Below are positions 6,943 to 12,165 of a stretch of DNA of 12,165 nucleotides, piece by piece (the stretch's first letter is position 1; the number at the start of each line of letters is the position of its first letter). A program made the translations under genes and the position numbers. This DNA is from Bacteroidales bacterium (GTDB lineage Bacteria > Bacteroidota > Bacteroidia > Bacteroidales > JAADJA01): positions 1 to 12,165 of the forward strand of contig JAOZOC010000044.1 in NCBI GenBank assembly GCA_029933495.1. The letters are read 5' to 3'. The notes below the pieces were generated by a model. That model saw only the letters and a list, made by a program, of their open reading frames with translations, searched no databases and was not told where the DNA came from.

Positions 6943-8193
6943 TTATTCTTCCTCAATAACCTCAACTACTTTATAAACCTTATCACCCCTGCGAATAAGA
7001 TTTTCTACCGGAATGGAGCAAATGTCACCTTTGGCGGTCTTTTCCACCTTTTTGTTATCTACCCTTATTTCAGGAACCAAGTCTTCATAGACACCCGTAG
7101 TGTCTCCAATTATTCTGAACTCTTCTCCAACAGATAAATCCTGAGTCTCCATTTTTATTTCGGCAACTCCGATATTTTTATAAAAGTTTGTCACTTTCCC
7201 CACATAGACCTTTCTTTTGGTTGCCTGTGAGCCATATTTTTCGGTCCATTCACCAAACGTCTTACCCATATAATATCCGTTCCAGAATCCCCGATTGTAA
7301 ACCGTTGCAAGCTCGATATTCCATTTTTCGATATTTTCCTGAGTGAAATCATTATTAAAATAGGCATCAACAGCCTTCCTGTAAACGGAAGTTACTGTTT
7401 TTACATAATCAGGAGCCCTGCCCCGTCCCTCAATCTTCAGCACCCTGACTCCGGCTTTTAATACTTTGTCAAGAATGTCAACGGTTTTCAGGTCCTTGGG
7501 AGACATTATGTATTCATTGTCTATTTCCAGCTCAATTCCCGAATCATCAATAACTTTATATGGCCTGCGGCATTGTTGCAGGCAGGCACCACGATTGGCA
7601 GATGAATCCAGGTTGTCAAGGCTTAGGTAACATTTCCCTGAAATGGCCATACATAGTGCACCATGTACAAAGACCTCTATCTCTACAAGTCTGCCGGAAG
7701 GGCCTTTTATCTGTTGTTCCTGAATGGTTTTTGTTATTGCTGCTACCTGTCGCAGGCTCAACTCACGTGCTGTAACCATCACATCGGCAAATTGAGAGTA
7801 AAACCTTACAGCCTCAATATTGGTGACATTTGTTTGCGTTGACATATGTACCTCCATCCCGACTGTCCTGGCATACTGAATTACCGACATATCAGTAGCA
7901 ATAATGGCTGAGATTCCCTGCTCTTTTGCCTTTTCAACCAGCACACGCATCTCAGTCAGTTCATTATCGTAAATGACTGTATTTAGCGTAAGATAAGTCT
8001 TGATGTTGTGTTCCCTGCAGATATTTGTTATATTTCTCAGATCGTTCAAGGTAAAGTTTTGGCTCGACTTTGAACGCATATTCAGATGGCCAATCCCAAA
8101 ATAGACCGAATCGGCCCCACCCTGAATGGCAGCCATCAGAGACCCAAAAGATCCCACCGGGGACATTATTTCTATGTTGTTGGATTTGCCCAA
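6943..8193 (-). CDS. U32 family protein, TrhP/RlhA-like RNA hydroxylation type
   Basis: The 416 residues begin with the U32 pattern IEIMSPVGSFGSLMAAIQGG, then ADSVYFGIGHLNMR and a barrel-like middle. The hallmark EVFVHGALCMAISGKCYLS (173-191) is followed by SANRGACLQQCRRPY. Four cysteines (181, 188, 204, 208) lie in this stretch; in characterised relatives (UbiU/UbiV) such cysteines bind an iron-sulfur cluster. Later come YIMSPKDL, KIEGRGRAPDYV and a C-terminal small beta domain from about 330. The family was named as peptidases, but TrhP and RlhA act in prephenate-dependent hydroxylation of tRNA uridine-34 or 23S rRNA, and the HGALC form fits that branch. Which RNA is modified cannot be told from sequence. 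The start is TTG at 8191-8193, preceded by AAGGA at a suitable distance. The ATG at 8164-8166 would cut into the conserved start. Confidence 0.88.
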   Translation of the reverse strand: MGKSNNIEIMSPVGSFGSLMAAIQGGADSVYFGIGHLNMRSKSSQNFTLNDLRNITNICREHNIKTYLTLNTVIYDNELTEMRVLVEKAKEQGISAIIATDMSVIQYARTVGMEVHMSTQTNVTNIEAVRFYSQFADVMVTARELSLRQVAAITKTIQEQQIKGPSGRLVEIEVFVHGALCMAISGKCYLSLDNLDSSANRGACLQQCRRPYKVIDDSGIELEIDNEYIMSPKDLKTVDILDKVLKAGVRVLKIEGRGRAPDYVKTVTSVYRKAVDAYFNNDFTQENIEKWNIELATVYNRGFWNGYYMGKTFGEWTEKYGSQATKRKVYVGKVTNFYKNIGVAEIKMETQDLSVGEEFRIIGDTTGVYEDLVPEIRVDNKKVEKTAKGDICSIPVENLIRRGDKVYKVVEVIEEE

Positions 8194-8219
8194 AATGTTC
8201 CTTGTTAAAATTCAGGCTG

Positions 8220-8227
8220 CAAAATTA
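8220..8227 (-). promoter_or_regulatory. Candidate -7 element for the U32 gene
   Basis: Minus-strand TAATTTTG matches TAnnTTTG and lies 26 nt before the TTG start. Its first three bases are also the TAA stop codon of the ATPase gene upstream. No clear -33 TTTG is present at the expected spacing. Confidence 0.4.
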
Positions 8228-9478
8228 ACATAAATCCAATGAGTAGGGGAGTTTAAGTGAAATCTGCAAATCGTTTGTCAATTGCGAATTCGGATTTATT
8301 AAATAGGCTTCGTCAATGTTGGTATAGTTTCTTTTAAACGCCTTTAATCCATTAAAGTCATCCTGTTTGATTTTTAGTTTATATTTTACCTCAATAGGGA
8401 TCTGTTTATGAATCTTATCAATAATAAAATCAACTTCCCGCATATTTTTATCTTGCCAGAATTTAATATCCTCACATCCGATTTTCAAAAGTTCGGATAA
8501 AACATACCCTTCAAAAAGAAAACCCGAATCGTTTCGCATTGACGGAGCCTCAAAGTAATTCATAAAATAATTTCTGACACCGTTATCAATAAAGTAAATC
8601 TTTGGTATCTTAACTAATTCCTTGTTTTTATTAGTAAAAAATGGTCGTACTTCTTTTATTAGAAAAGTCTCTTTTAAAATTTCGATGTATTTTCTCAATT
8701 CATATTCTTTTAAAAAGCACAAACCCGAAATCTCAGCAAAATTGATTTTTTGACCGTTATTTATTGCTAAAATCTCAATTAATCGTTTTACATTTAGTAT
8801 TTTATCTACATTTAAGTATTCAACAAGGTCTTTTTTAACATACAAATCAAAGATAGACTTAAATACATCTGTTTTATTTTTTTTTCCTTCCGTTAAAACC
8901 ACTTCAGGATAACCTCCGAAAATCAAAAATTCCTGAAACAAAGCTTCCAGCCGTGGAATTTTAATTTCATTCCCTGAAAGAGATTGTACGTTTTCCAGCT
9001 GCCGCAGAGCTTCAACATCTTCTTTGAAAATGATAAACTCTTCAAAGTCGAGTGGATATAAAAAATGAAGATTTTTTCTTCCTGCTAAAGACTCCTGCAC
9101 TTCATTTTTTATTTTGACCGAAGATGACCCTGTTGCATATATCTTAACATTATGATGATGGTCGTAAACATTTTTTAATACTATTGAAAACCTGGGATAT
9201 TTCTGAAACTCGTCAAGAAATAAATAGAAAAAGCTTTTCTGATCTATTTTGTATCCTGATAATTTCATCGTGTTGATTAATATCTCATAAGTTGAGACAA
9301 TTTCATAATTAGATAAGATGTCCAAATCTAAATAAATCCCTTTTGCTTTCCTGGTCAAAATACTATGAAGCTCTTTTAAAATAGTGGTCTTTCCAACTTG
9401 ACGTGAACCAAGAATTATTGATACTTTATGATTGTTTTTCTCATTGAGTAATTTTGCGAACAGTTTTCTGATTTTCAT
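8225..9478 (-). CDS. AAA_14 / DUF4143 ATP-binding protein
   Basis: This 417-residue protein has an N-terminal AAA-type ATPase and a DUF4143 C-terminal part. The Walker A loop is GSRQVGKTT (24-32), Walker B is LFLDEF (86-91) with Asp89-Glu90, ATGSSS at 115-120 looks like the sensor strand, and LAGR follows at 131-134. Towards the C-terminus, REVDFII and PIEVKY place Asp350, Glu363 and Lys365 in a PD-(D/E)xK-like nuclease arrangement, typical of DUF4143 proteins. The family is widespread, often in many copies per genome, and its role is unclear; defence or toxin-like roles have been suggested without proof for most members. The gene looks more AT-rich than its neighbours (many Lys, Ile, Asn and Phe codons), consistent with an accessory origin. 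The start ATG at 9476-9478 lies 5 bp from a tandem palindromic element, a likely control site. Confidence 0.9.
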   Translation of the reverse strand: MKIRKLFAKLLNEKNNHKVSIILGSRQVGKTTILKELHSILTRKAKGIYLDLDILSNYEIVSTYEILINTMKLSGYKIDQKSFFYLFLDEFQKYPRFSIVLKNVYDHHHNVKIYATGSSSVKIKNEVQESLAGRKNLHFLYPLDFEEFIIFKEDVEALRQLENVQSLSGNEIKIPRLEALFQEFLIFGGYPEVVLTEGKKNKTDVFKSIFDLYVKKDLVEYLNVDKILNVKRLIEILAINNGQKINFAEISGLCFLKEYELRKYIEILKETFLIKEVRPFFTNKNKELVKIPKIYFIDNGVRNYFMNYFEAPSMRNDSGFLFEGYVLSELLKIGCEDIKFWQDKNMREVDFIIDKIHKQIPIEVKYKLKIKQDDFNGLKAFKRNYTNIDEAYLINPNSQLTNDLQISLKLPYSLDLC

Positions 9479-9482
9479 TGAT

Positions 9483-9543
9483 ATTTTATTTTAGAAAAGT
9501 CCAAAATTAAATAAATTTTATTTTAGAATTATCCAAAATTAAA
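9483..9543. promoter_or_regulatory. Tandem palindromic operator-like repeat upstream of the ATPase gene
   Basis: Two 29-bp copies (9483-9511 and 9515-9543) start exactly 32 bp apart and differ at only three positions. Each contains an 18-bp interrupted palindrome, TTTTAGA-N4-TCCAAAA (9489-9506 and 9521-9538). The arms are identical in both copies, while the centre is AAAG in one and ATTA in the other. Within each palindrome the arms pair with one mismatch, and the symmetry continues outward with A/T-rich bases. A 32-bp period is close to three DNA turns, so bound dimers would sit on the same face. On the minus strand each copy also contains TAATTTTG (9502-9509 and 9534-9541), a match to the -7 consensus, so binding could block the ATPase promoter. 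The regulator is not identifiable. Confidence 0.65.
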
Positions 9544-9594
9544 ATTATTTTTAAATAGAGTCATTTTTGAAGATTACATATTTTTAATTTTTCT

Positions 9595-9602
9595 TACCTT
9601 TG
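9595..9602 (+). promoter_or_regulatory. Candidate -7 element for the SRAP gene
   Basis: TACCTTTG is a full match to TAnnTTTG but ends only 4 nt before the ATG at 9607. Transcription would begin at or within a few bases of the start codon. The nearest TTTG upstream (9566-9569) is 25 nt away, longer than the usual 19-21. Confidence 0.5.
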
Positions 9603-9606
9603 TCTT

Positions 9607-10293
9607 ATGTGCGGAAGATTTTCATTTGCGGTTATTGCAGAAATGATAGAAGAGCATTTCCATATCAGGGTGGATACAAATACCTATAAACCAAGTTATA
9701 ACTGTGCCCCAACACAAAAACTTGCTGTCATTTCAAATCAAAATCCTGATGAGCTGAGTTTTTATAGGTGGGGATTAATTCCTTTTTGGGCTAAAGATAA
9801 ATCAATCGGCAATAAACTGATAAATGCAAAAGCAGAGACTATTGATCAAAAGCCATCATTCAAAAACTCTTTCAGGCGGAAGCGGTGTCTTGTGTTGAGC
9901 GACGGGTTTTATGAATGGAAAAAGATAAGTTCAAAGGAGAAAATCCCATATAGGATTATTATGAAAGATGGTTCTCCTTTTGCCATGGCGGGAATTTGGG
10001 ATTCGTGGAAAGATGAGTCCGGAGAAACCATTGATTCTTTTGCAATTATAACAACAGAACCCAATGACCTGATGAAAAATATTCACACAAGAATGCCTGT
10101 CATTTTTGAACCCGGAGAAGAGAGGGCTTGGATTGAAGAAGATAATCCGGATATCTTGAATTCACTTTTAAAACCCATTGACTCAAACCTGCTTACAATA
10201 TATCCCGTATCAAAACTTGTTAATTCACCTTCTAATGACAGTCCGGAGGTTTTTAAAAAGGCAGTTGGGCTATTATTTGATACGGTAGGATAG
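9607..10293 (+). CDS. SRAP-domain protein, abasic-site DNA crosslinking (YedK/HMCES family)
   Basis: SRAP proteins recognise abasic sites in single-stranded DNA and form a covalent thiazolidine crosslink through the N-terminal Cys, protecting the site from cleavage. All key residues are present in 228 residues: Cys2 (MCGRFSF; exposed after Met removal), YNCAPTQ at 31-37, RWGLIPFWAKD at 54-64, Asn73 in INAKAET, Glu103 in GFYEWK, and His160 in HTRMPVI. These correspond to Cys2, Asn75, Glu105 and His160 of E. coli YedK. Because Cys2 must be the second residue, the ATG at 9607 is certain. The gene is divergent from the ATPase, with 128 bp between them holding the tandem operator, and convergent with the LuxE-like gene. 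No SOS-type control is visible. Confidence 0.96.
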   Translation: MCGRFSFAVIAEMIEEHFHIRVDTNTYKPSYNCAPTQKLAVISNQNPDELSFYRWGLIPFWAKDKSIGNKLINAKAETIDQKPSFKNSFRRKRCLVLSDGFYEWKKISSKEKIPYRIIMKDGSPFAMAGIWDSWKDESGETIDSFAIITTEPNDLMKNIHTRMPVIFEPGEERAWIEEDNPDILNSLLKPIDSNLLTIYPVSKLVNSPSNDSPEVFKKAVGLLFDTVG

Positions 10294-10338
10294 AGACGCA
10301 CGGCCTCCTGGAAGGTTGAGACGCACGGCCGTGCGTCT
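10292..10338. repeat. Palindromic GACGCACGGCC repeat at the convergent gene ends
   Basis: GAGACGCACGGCC occurs at 10293-10305 and again at 10318-10330. The second copy runs into its own reverse complement, giving the perfect 20-bp palindrome AGACGCACGGCCGTGCGTCT at 10319-10338. It is strikingly GC-rich compared with its surroundings. The SRAP stop (TAG, 10291-10293) and the LuxE-like stop (TAG on the minus strand, 10337-10339) both overlap the element's edges. RNA from either strand would fold into a strong hairpin, so it may act as a bidirectional transcript end. The element looks like a member of a dispersed palindromic repeat family. Confidence 0.75.
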
Positions 10339-11320
10339 ATACGATCATCAAATTACACCCCCGAATATCGCTACTGTCGAAACGGCCAAGAACCTCAAAC
10401 GAGCCATCGTCATATTTTTTGCCCAGATCTTGTGTTGCGATGAAAGAGCAGGAGTGGACATTCGCAAGGTCTATGATATTTATTCCTCCTGTTTTACCAT
10501 TTTTAATTAGTGACAACGGATCATTTGTATCGCGTATCAGAATTTTCATCCAGGGAGGAGTACGAAATATGCCGTCACCCTTTGAATAGGCCTGCGACAA
10601 CAGTTCCGTCATCCCGTATTCTGAATGGACTTTACTTACTCCTAATTTGTTTTTCAGAAATTCGTGCAACTCTCCTCTCACCATCTCCTTACGACGTCCC
10701 TTCATTCCACCTGTTTCCATAACAACTGCTTTTTCAAGATTCAGATTATATTTTTCAGCCAGATCAAGCAGGGCATAAGTTACTCCCAGCAGGAAAACAT
10801 CATTGGAGCCTTTTATTGTAAGCAAATCAGCAAGTTCGTCATAGTTGTTAAGAAAAAAGCCACTGTCAGTATTTTCTGACAAATCAATAAGCTTACCAGC
10901 CATAAAAACTAGCGATGATCCTTCACGCTCCAGATAGGAGGGAAGCAACGCCAGAATTCTATATTTTGCCGGATTTCCATAAAAAAGCTGAAAACCCTTC
11001 AGAAAGCTTTTTTCATATAATGATAAATCAGCAATAAAATGCAGGCTTTGAGATGTTCCGGTTGTGCCACTGCTTAAAAAAATCTTCTCCTCTTTCAATC
11101 CTTTTGCCATCACTTTGTGTGTTTTAAAAAATTCAATGGGAAGAAAAGGAATGTGGTTAAATTTTTTTATAGAATGAATATCATCGATTATTGAATCAAC
11201 AAATTGTTTGTAAATTTCAACAGTATTATATTGATAATGAAAAATTTCAAGAGATACATTATTAAACTCCCTTTCGGAAGTGATTGTGAAAATCCTGCTT
11301 TCGATATCCTTTGTATTCAT
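10337..11320 (-). CDS. LuxE-like acyl-protein synthetase (adenylate-forming enzyme)
   Basis: This 327-residue protein resembles LuxE, which activates a fatty acid as acyl-AMP and carries the acyl group on a Cys. Visible motifs are FLSSGTTGTS (81-90, the phosphate-binding loop of adenylate-forming enzymes), METGGMKGRR (201-210), SEYGMTELLSQAY (233-245, containing the YGMTE adenylate-binding motif), ATQDLG at 295-300 and LGRFDSSDIRGC at 311-322. Cys322, six residues from the end, is where LuxE proteins carry their acyl-accepting Cys near the C-terminus. No luxC, luxD or luciferase gene is nearby, so light production is not implied; acyl or aryl acid activation for another pathway is more likely. 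An upstream TTG at 11339-11341 would add seven residues but falls inside the -7 element, so the ATG at 11318-11320 is the better start. Confidence 0.85.
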   Translation of the reverse strand: MNTKDIESRIFTITSEREFNNVSLEIFHYQYNTVEIYKQFVDSIIDDIHSIKKFNHIPFLPIEFFKTHKVMAKGLKEEKIFLSSGTTGTSQSLHFIADLSLYEKSFLKGFQLFYGNPAKYRILALLPSYLEREGSSLVFMAGKLIDLSENTDSGFFLNNYDELADLLTIKGSNDVFLLGVTYALLDLAEKYNLNLEKAVVMETGGMKGRRKEMVRGELHEFLKNKLGVSKVHSEYGMTELLSQAYSKGDGIFRTPPWMKILIRDTNDPLSLIKNGKTGGINIIDLANVHSCSFIATQDLGKKYDDGSFEVLGRFDSSDIRGCNLMIV

Positions 11321-11338
11321 TCTTAATGTGTAATTTTG

Positions 11339-11346
11339 CAAAGATA
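11339..11346 (-). promoter_or_regulatory. Candidate -7 element for the LuxE-like gene
   Basis: Minus-strand TATCTTTG, followed by C, is an ideal -7 element and lies 18 nt before the ATG at 11318-11320. It rules against the upstream TTG start. The -33 position lacks an obvious TTTG. Confidence 0.5.
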
Positions 11347-11384
11347 AGGAAACAATAATTTAGAAGTACGTACAATAATTTTGT

Positions 11385-11392
11385 TAATTTTG
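11385..11392 (+). promoter_or_regulatory. Candidate -7 element for the lipoprotein gene
   Basis: TAATTTTG matches TAnnTTTG and gives a leader of about 20 nt to the ATG at 11419. It is divergent from the LuxE-like promoter, with the two -7 elements under 40 bp apart. The -33 element is unclear. Confidence 0.45.
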
Positions 11393-11418
11393 TCTTTTAT
11401 CTATTGAATACGGGATAA

Positions 11419-11940
11419 ATGAAGAAAATATTCTTAAAAAATATCATTCTTATAATTGCTATTGCAGGTATGTTTTATGCCTGTAGGAAAAAGGATGTAT
11501 ATCCTGTTGAGCCTGAAATTAAATTTGAAAATTTCATAACTATTTACAACTACGGACAGAGCTACCCTGAGAGGGGTGTTCTGGTTTTTTCATTTACCGA
11601 CGGTGACGGCGATATTGGACTTTTTCAGGACGATACTATTCCGCCTTATGATTACAATCTTTTTATCACATATTTTGAAATTCAGAATGGTGACACTATT
11701 GAAGTTTTTCTGACCCAAACCGACCCTGCAACAGGAGATGTGGACACACTTAATTTCAACGGGCGAATTCCCATTCTTACCCCGTTTGGTTCTAACAAAT
11801 CAATAAGCGGGGAGGTTGAGGATACACTTTTTATTCATAACCCAACCTCACCTTTCGATACTATTATGTTTAAAGCATACATAGTTGATCGGGCATTGCA
11901 TCATAGTAATACCATTACTACTCCGTTGATTGTGAGGTAA
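11419..11940 (+). CDS. Lipoprotein of unknown function
   Basis: The 173-residue product begins with a signal peptide: MKKIFLK, a hydrophobic core IILIIAIAGM, and a lipobox ending FYAC with Cys22 as the predicted lipidated residue. The sequence after Cys is RKKD, a charged stretch that may favour export to the outer membrane in Bacteroidota. The mature part is acidic and rich in beta-prone residues. It contains VLVFSFTDGDGDIGLF, an Asp/Gly-rich segment that resembles a calcium-binding turn and that I recall from other uncharacterised Bacteroidota lipoproteins. It ends with a DTIMFKAYIVDRALHHSNTI segment. I do not recognise the family by name. It is preceded by a -7 element, and the next gene on the same strand starts 200 bp later, probably as a separate transcript. 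Confidence 0.8.
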   Translation: MKKIFLKNIILIIAIAGMFYACRKKDVYPVEPEIKFENFITIYNYGQSYPERGVLVFSFTDGDGDIGLFQDDTIPPYDYNLFITYFEIQNGDTIEVFLTQTDPATGDVDTLNFNGRIPILTPFGSNKSISGEVEDTLFIHNPTSPFDTIMFKAYIVDRALHHSNTITTPLIVR

Positions 11941-12029
11941 ATCTTAAAGAAATATCCAGCTGTTTCACTTAAATTCTCTTGGCAAAAAATAATCATGGGG
12001 ATATGAAATCCCGAATAACCAGATTCAAA

Positions 12030-12064
12030 GTTGAAAATGAGTAAACATTTTTCAACCTTTTTTG
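12030..12064 (+). terminator. Possible intrinsic terminator after the lipoprotein gene
   Basis: GTTGAAAATG (12030-12039) can pair with CATTTTTCAAC (12046-12056) around a 6-nt loop with a single bulge, followed by CTTTTTTTG (12057-12064 and the preceding arm). The hairpin is AT-rich and weak, but the T-run follows directly. It lies 90 bp after the lipoprotein stop. The rest of 11941-12140 holds nothing else that I can support. Confidence 0.35.
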
Positions 12065-12140
12065 TTGTACCAGCTAGTACCTTTATAAAAAAATTTGAAC
12101 TAAATTAATTATTTCATTTAAAAACTAAAATTTATCATTA

Positions 12141-12165
12141 ATGAAAAACATTACAATGATTTTAG
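12141..12165 (+). CDS. Start of a further gene, truncated by the window edge
   Basis: An ATG at 12141 opens MKNITMIL before the window ends. A basic residue followed by hydrophobic ones suggests a signal peptide start. The A/T-rich upstream sequence and the placement after a possible terminator fit a new gene, but eight codons are too few for any assignment. Confidence 0.4.

Noticed and set aside
9483..9543. Two 29-bp direct repeats resembling a minimal CRISPR array
   Set aside because: Only 3 bp separates the copies, so there is no spacer; there are no cas genes; and the units are internally palindromic and carry a promoter-like element.
10316..10722. Plus-strand open frames (10316-10510 and 10510-10722) opposite the LuxE-like gene
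   Set aside because: They lie wholly antisense to a gene with clear family motifs, show no recognisable domain, and begin inside the palindromic repeat or the coding region.
10337..11320. Bioluminescence locus suggested by the LuxE-like protein
   Set aside because: No luciferase, reductase or thioesterase genes are present. LuxE-like proteins occur widely in non-luminous Bacteroidota.

Overview
The window looks like a chromosomal segment of a member of the Bacteroidota, probably a Bacteroidales-type genome. Three things point there. The block ftsX - DUF3098 - uppP - truB - queA - ispD is typical of that phylum. Start codons lack consistent Shine-Dalgarno sequences. Many genes are preceded by the Bacteroidota -7 promoter element TAnnTTTG. 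No rRNA, tRNA, CRISPR array, transposase or phage gene is visible.

Layout, left to right. (1) 1-549, + strand: the 3' end of an outer-membrane beta-barrel gene, probably Wzi-like. (2) 641-5435, - strand: a cell-envelope and tRNA-modification block transcribed as ftsX, a DUF3098 membrane protein, uppP, truB, queA, ispD. It has its own internal promoters, the clearest before queA. FtsX serves division and wall hydrolysis, UppP recycles the undecaprenyl carrier, IspD makes the isoprenoid precursor for such carriers, and TruB and QueA modify tRNA. (3) 5537-5971, + strand: a YjcF-like GNAT acetyltransferase, divergent from ftsX. (4) 6027-8193, - strand: a U32-family protein (TrhP/RlhA-like RNA hydroxylation type) followed by a PHP-family histidinol-phosphatase-like enzyme. 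(5) 8225-9478, - strand: an AT-rich AAA_14/DUF4143 ATPase that looks accessory. (6) 9607-10293, + strand: an SRAP (YedK/HMCES) protein that crosslinks abasic sites in single-stranded DNA. (7) 10337-11320, - strand: a LuxE-like acyl-protein synthetase with no lux partners. (8) 11419-11940, + strand: an unrecognised lipoprotein. A further + strand gene begins at 12141.

The most interesting non-coding structure is between 9479 and 9606. Two near-identical palindromic sites sit exactly 32 bp apart between the ATPase and SRAP genes. Their arms are conserved, their 4-bp centres differ, and each carries a -7-like element, so they look like a tandem operator controlling the ATPase. A second structure lies where the SRAP and LuxE-like genes converge: a palindromic GACGCACGGCC repeat overlaps both stop codons. 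Two other repeat-like spacers flank ispD. I see no clear multi-gene defence or biosynthetic system that is new. The ATPase/SRAP intergenic region and the orphan LuxE-like gene are the best candidates for follow-up.
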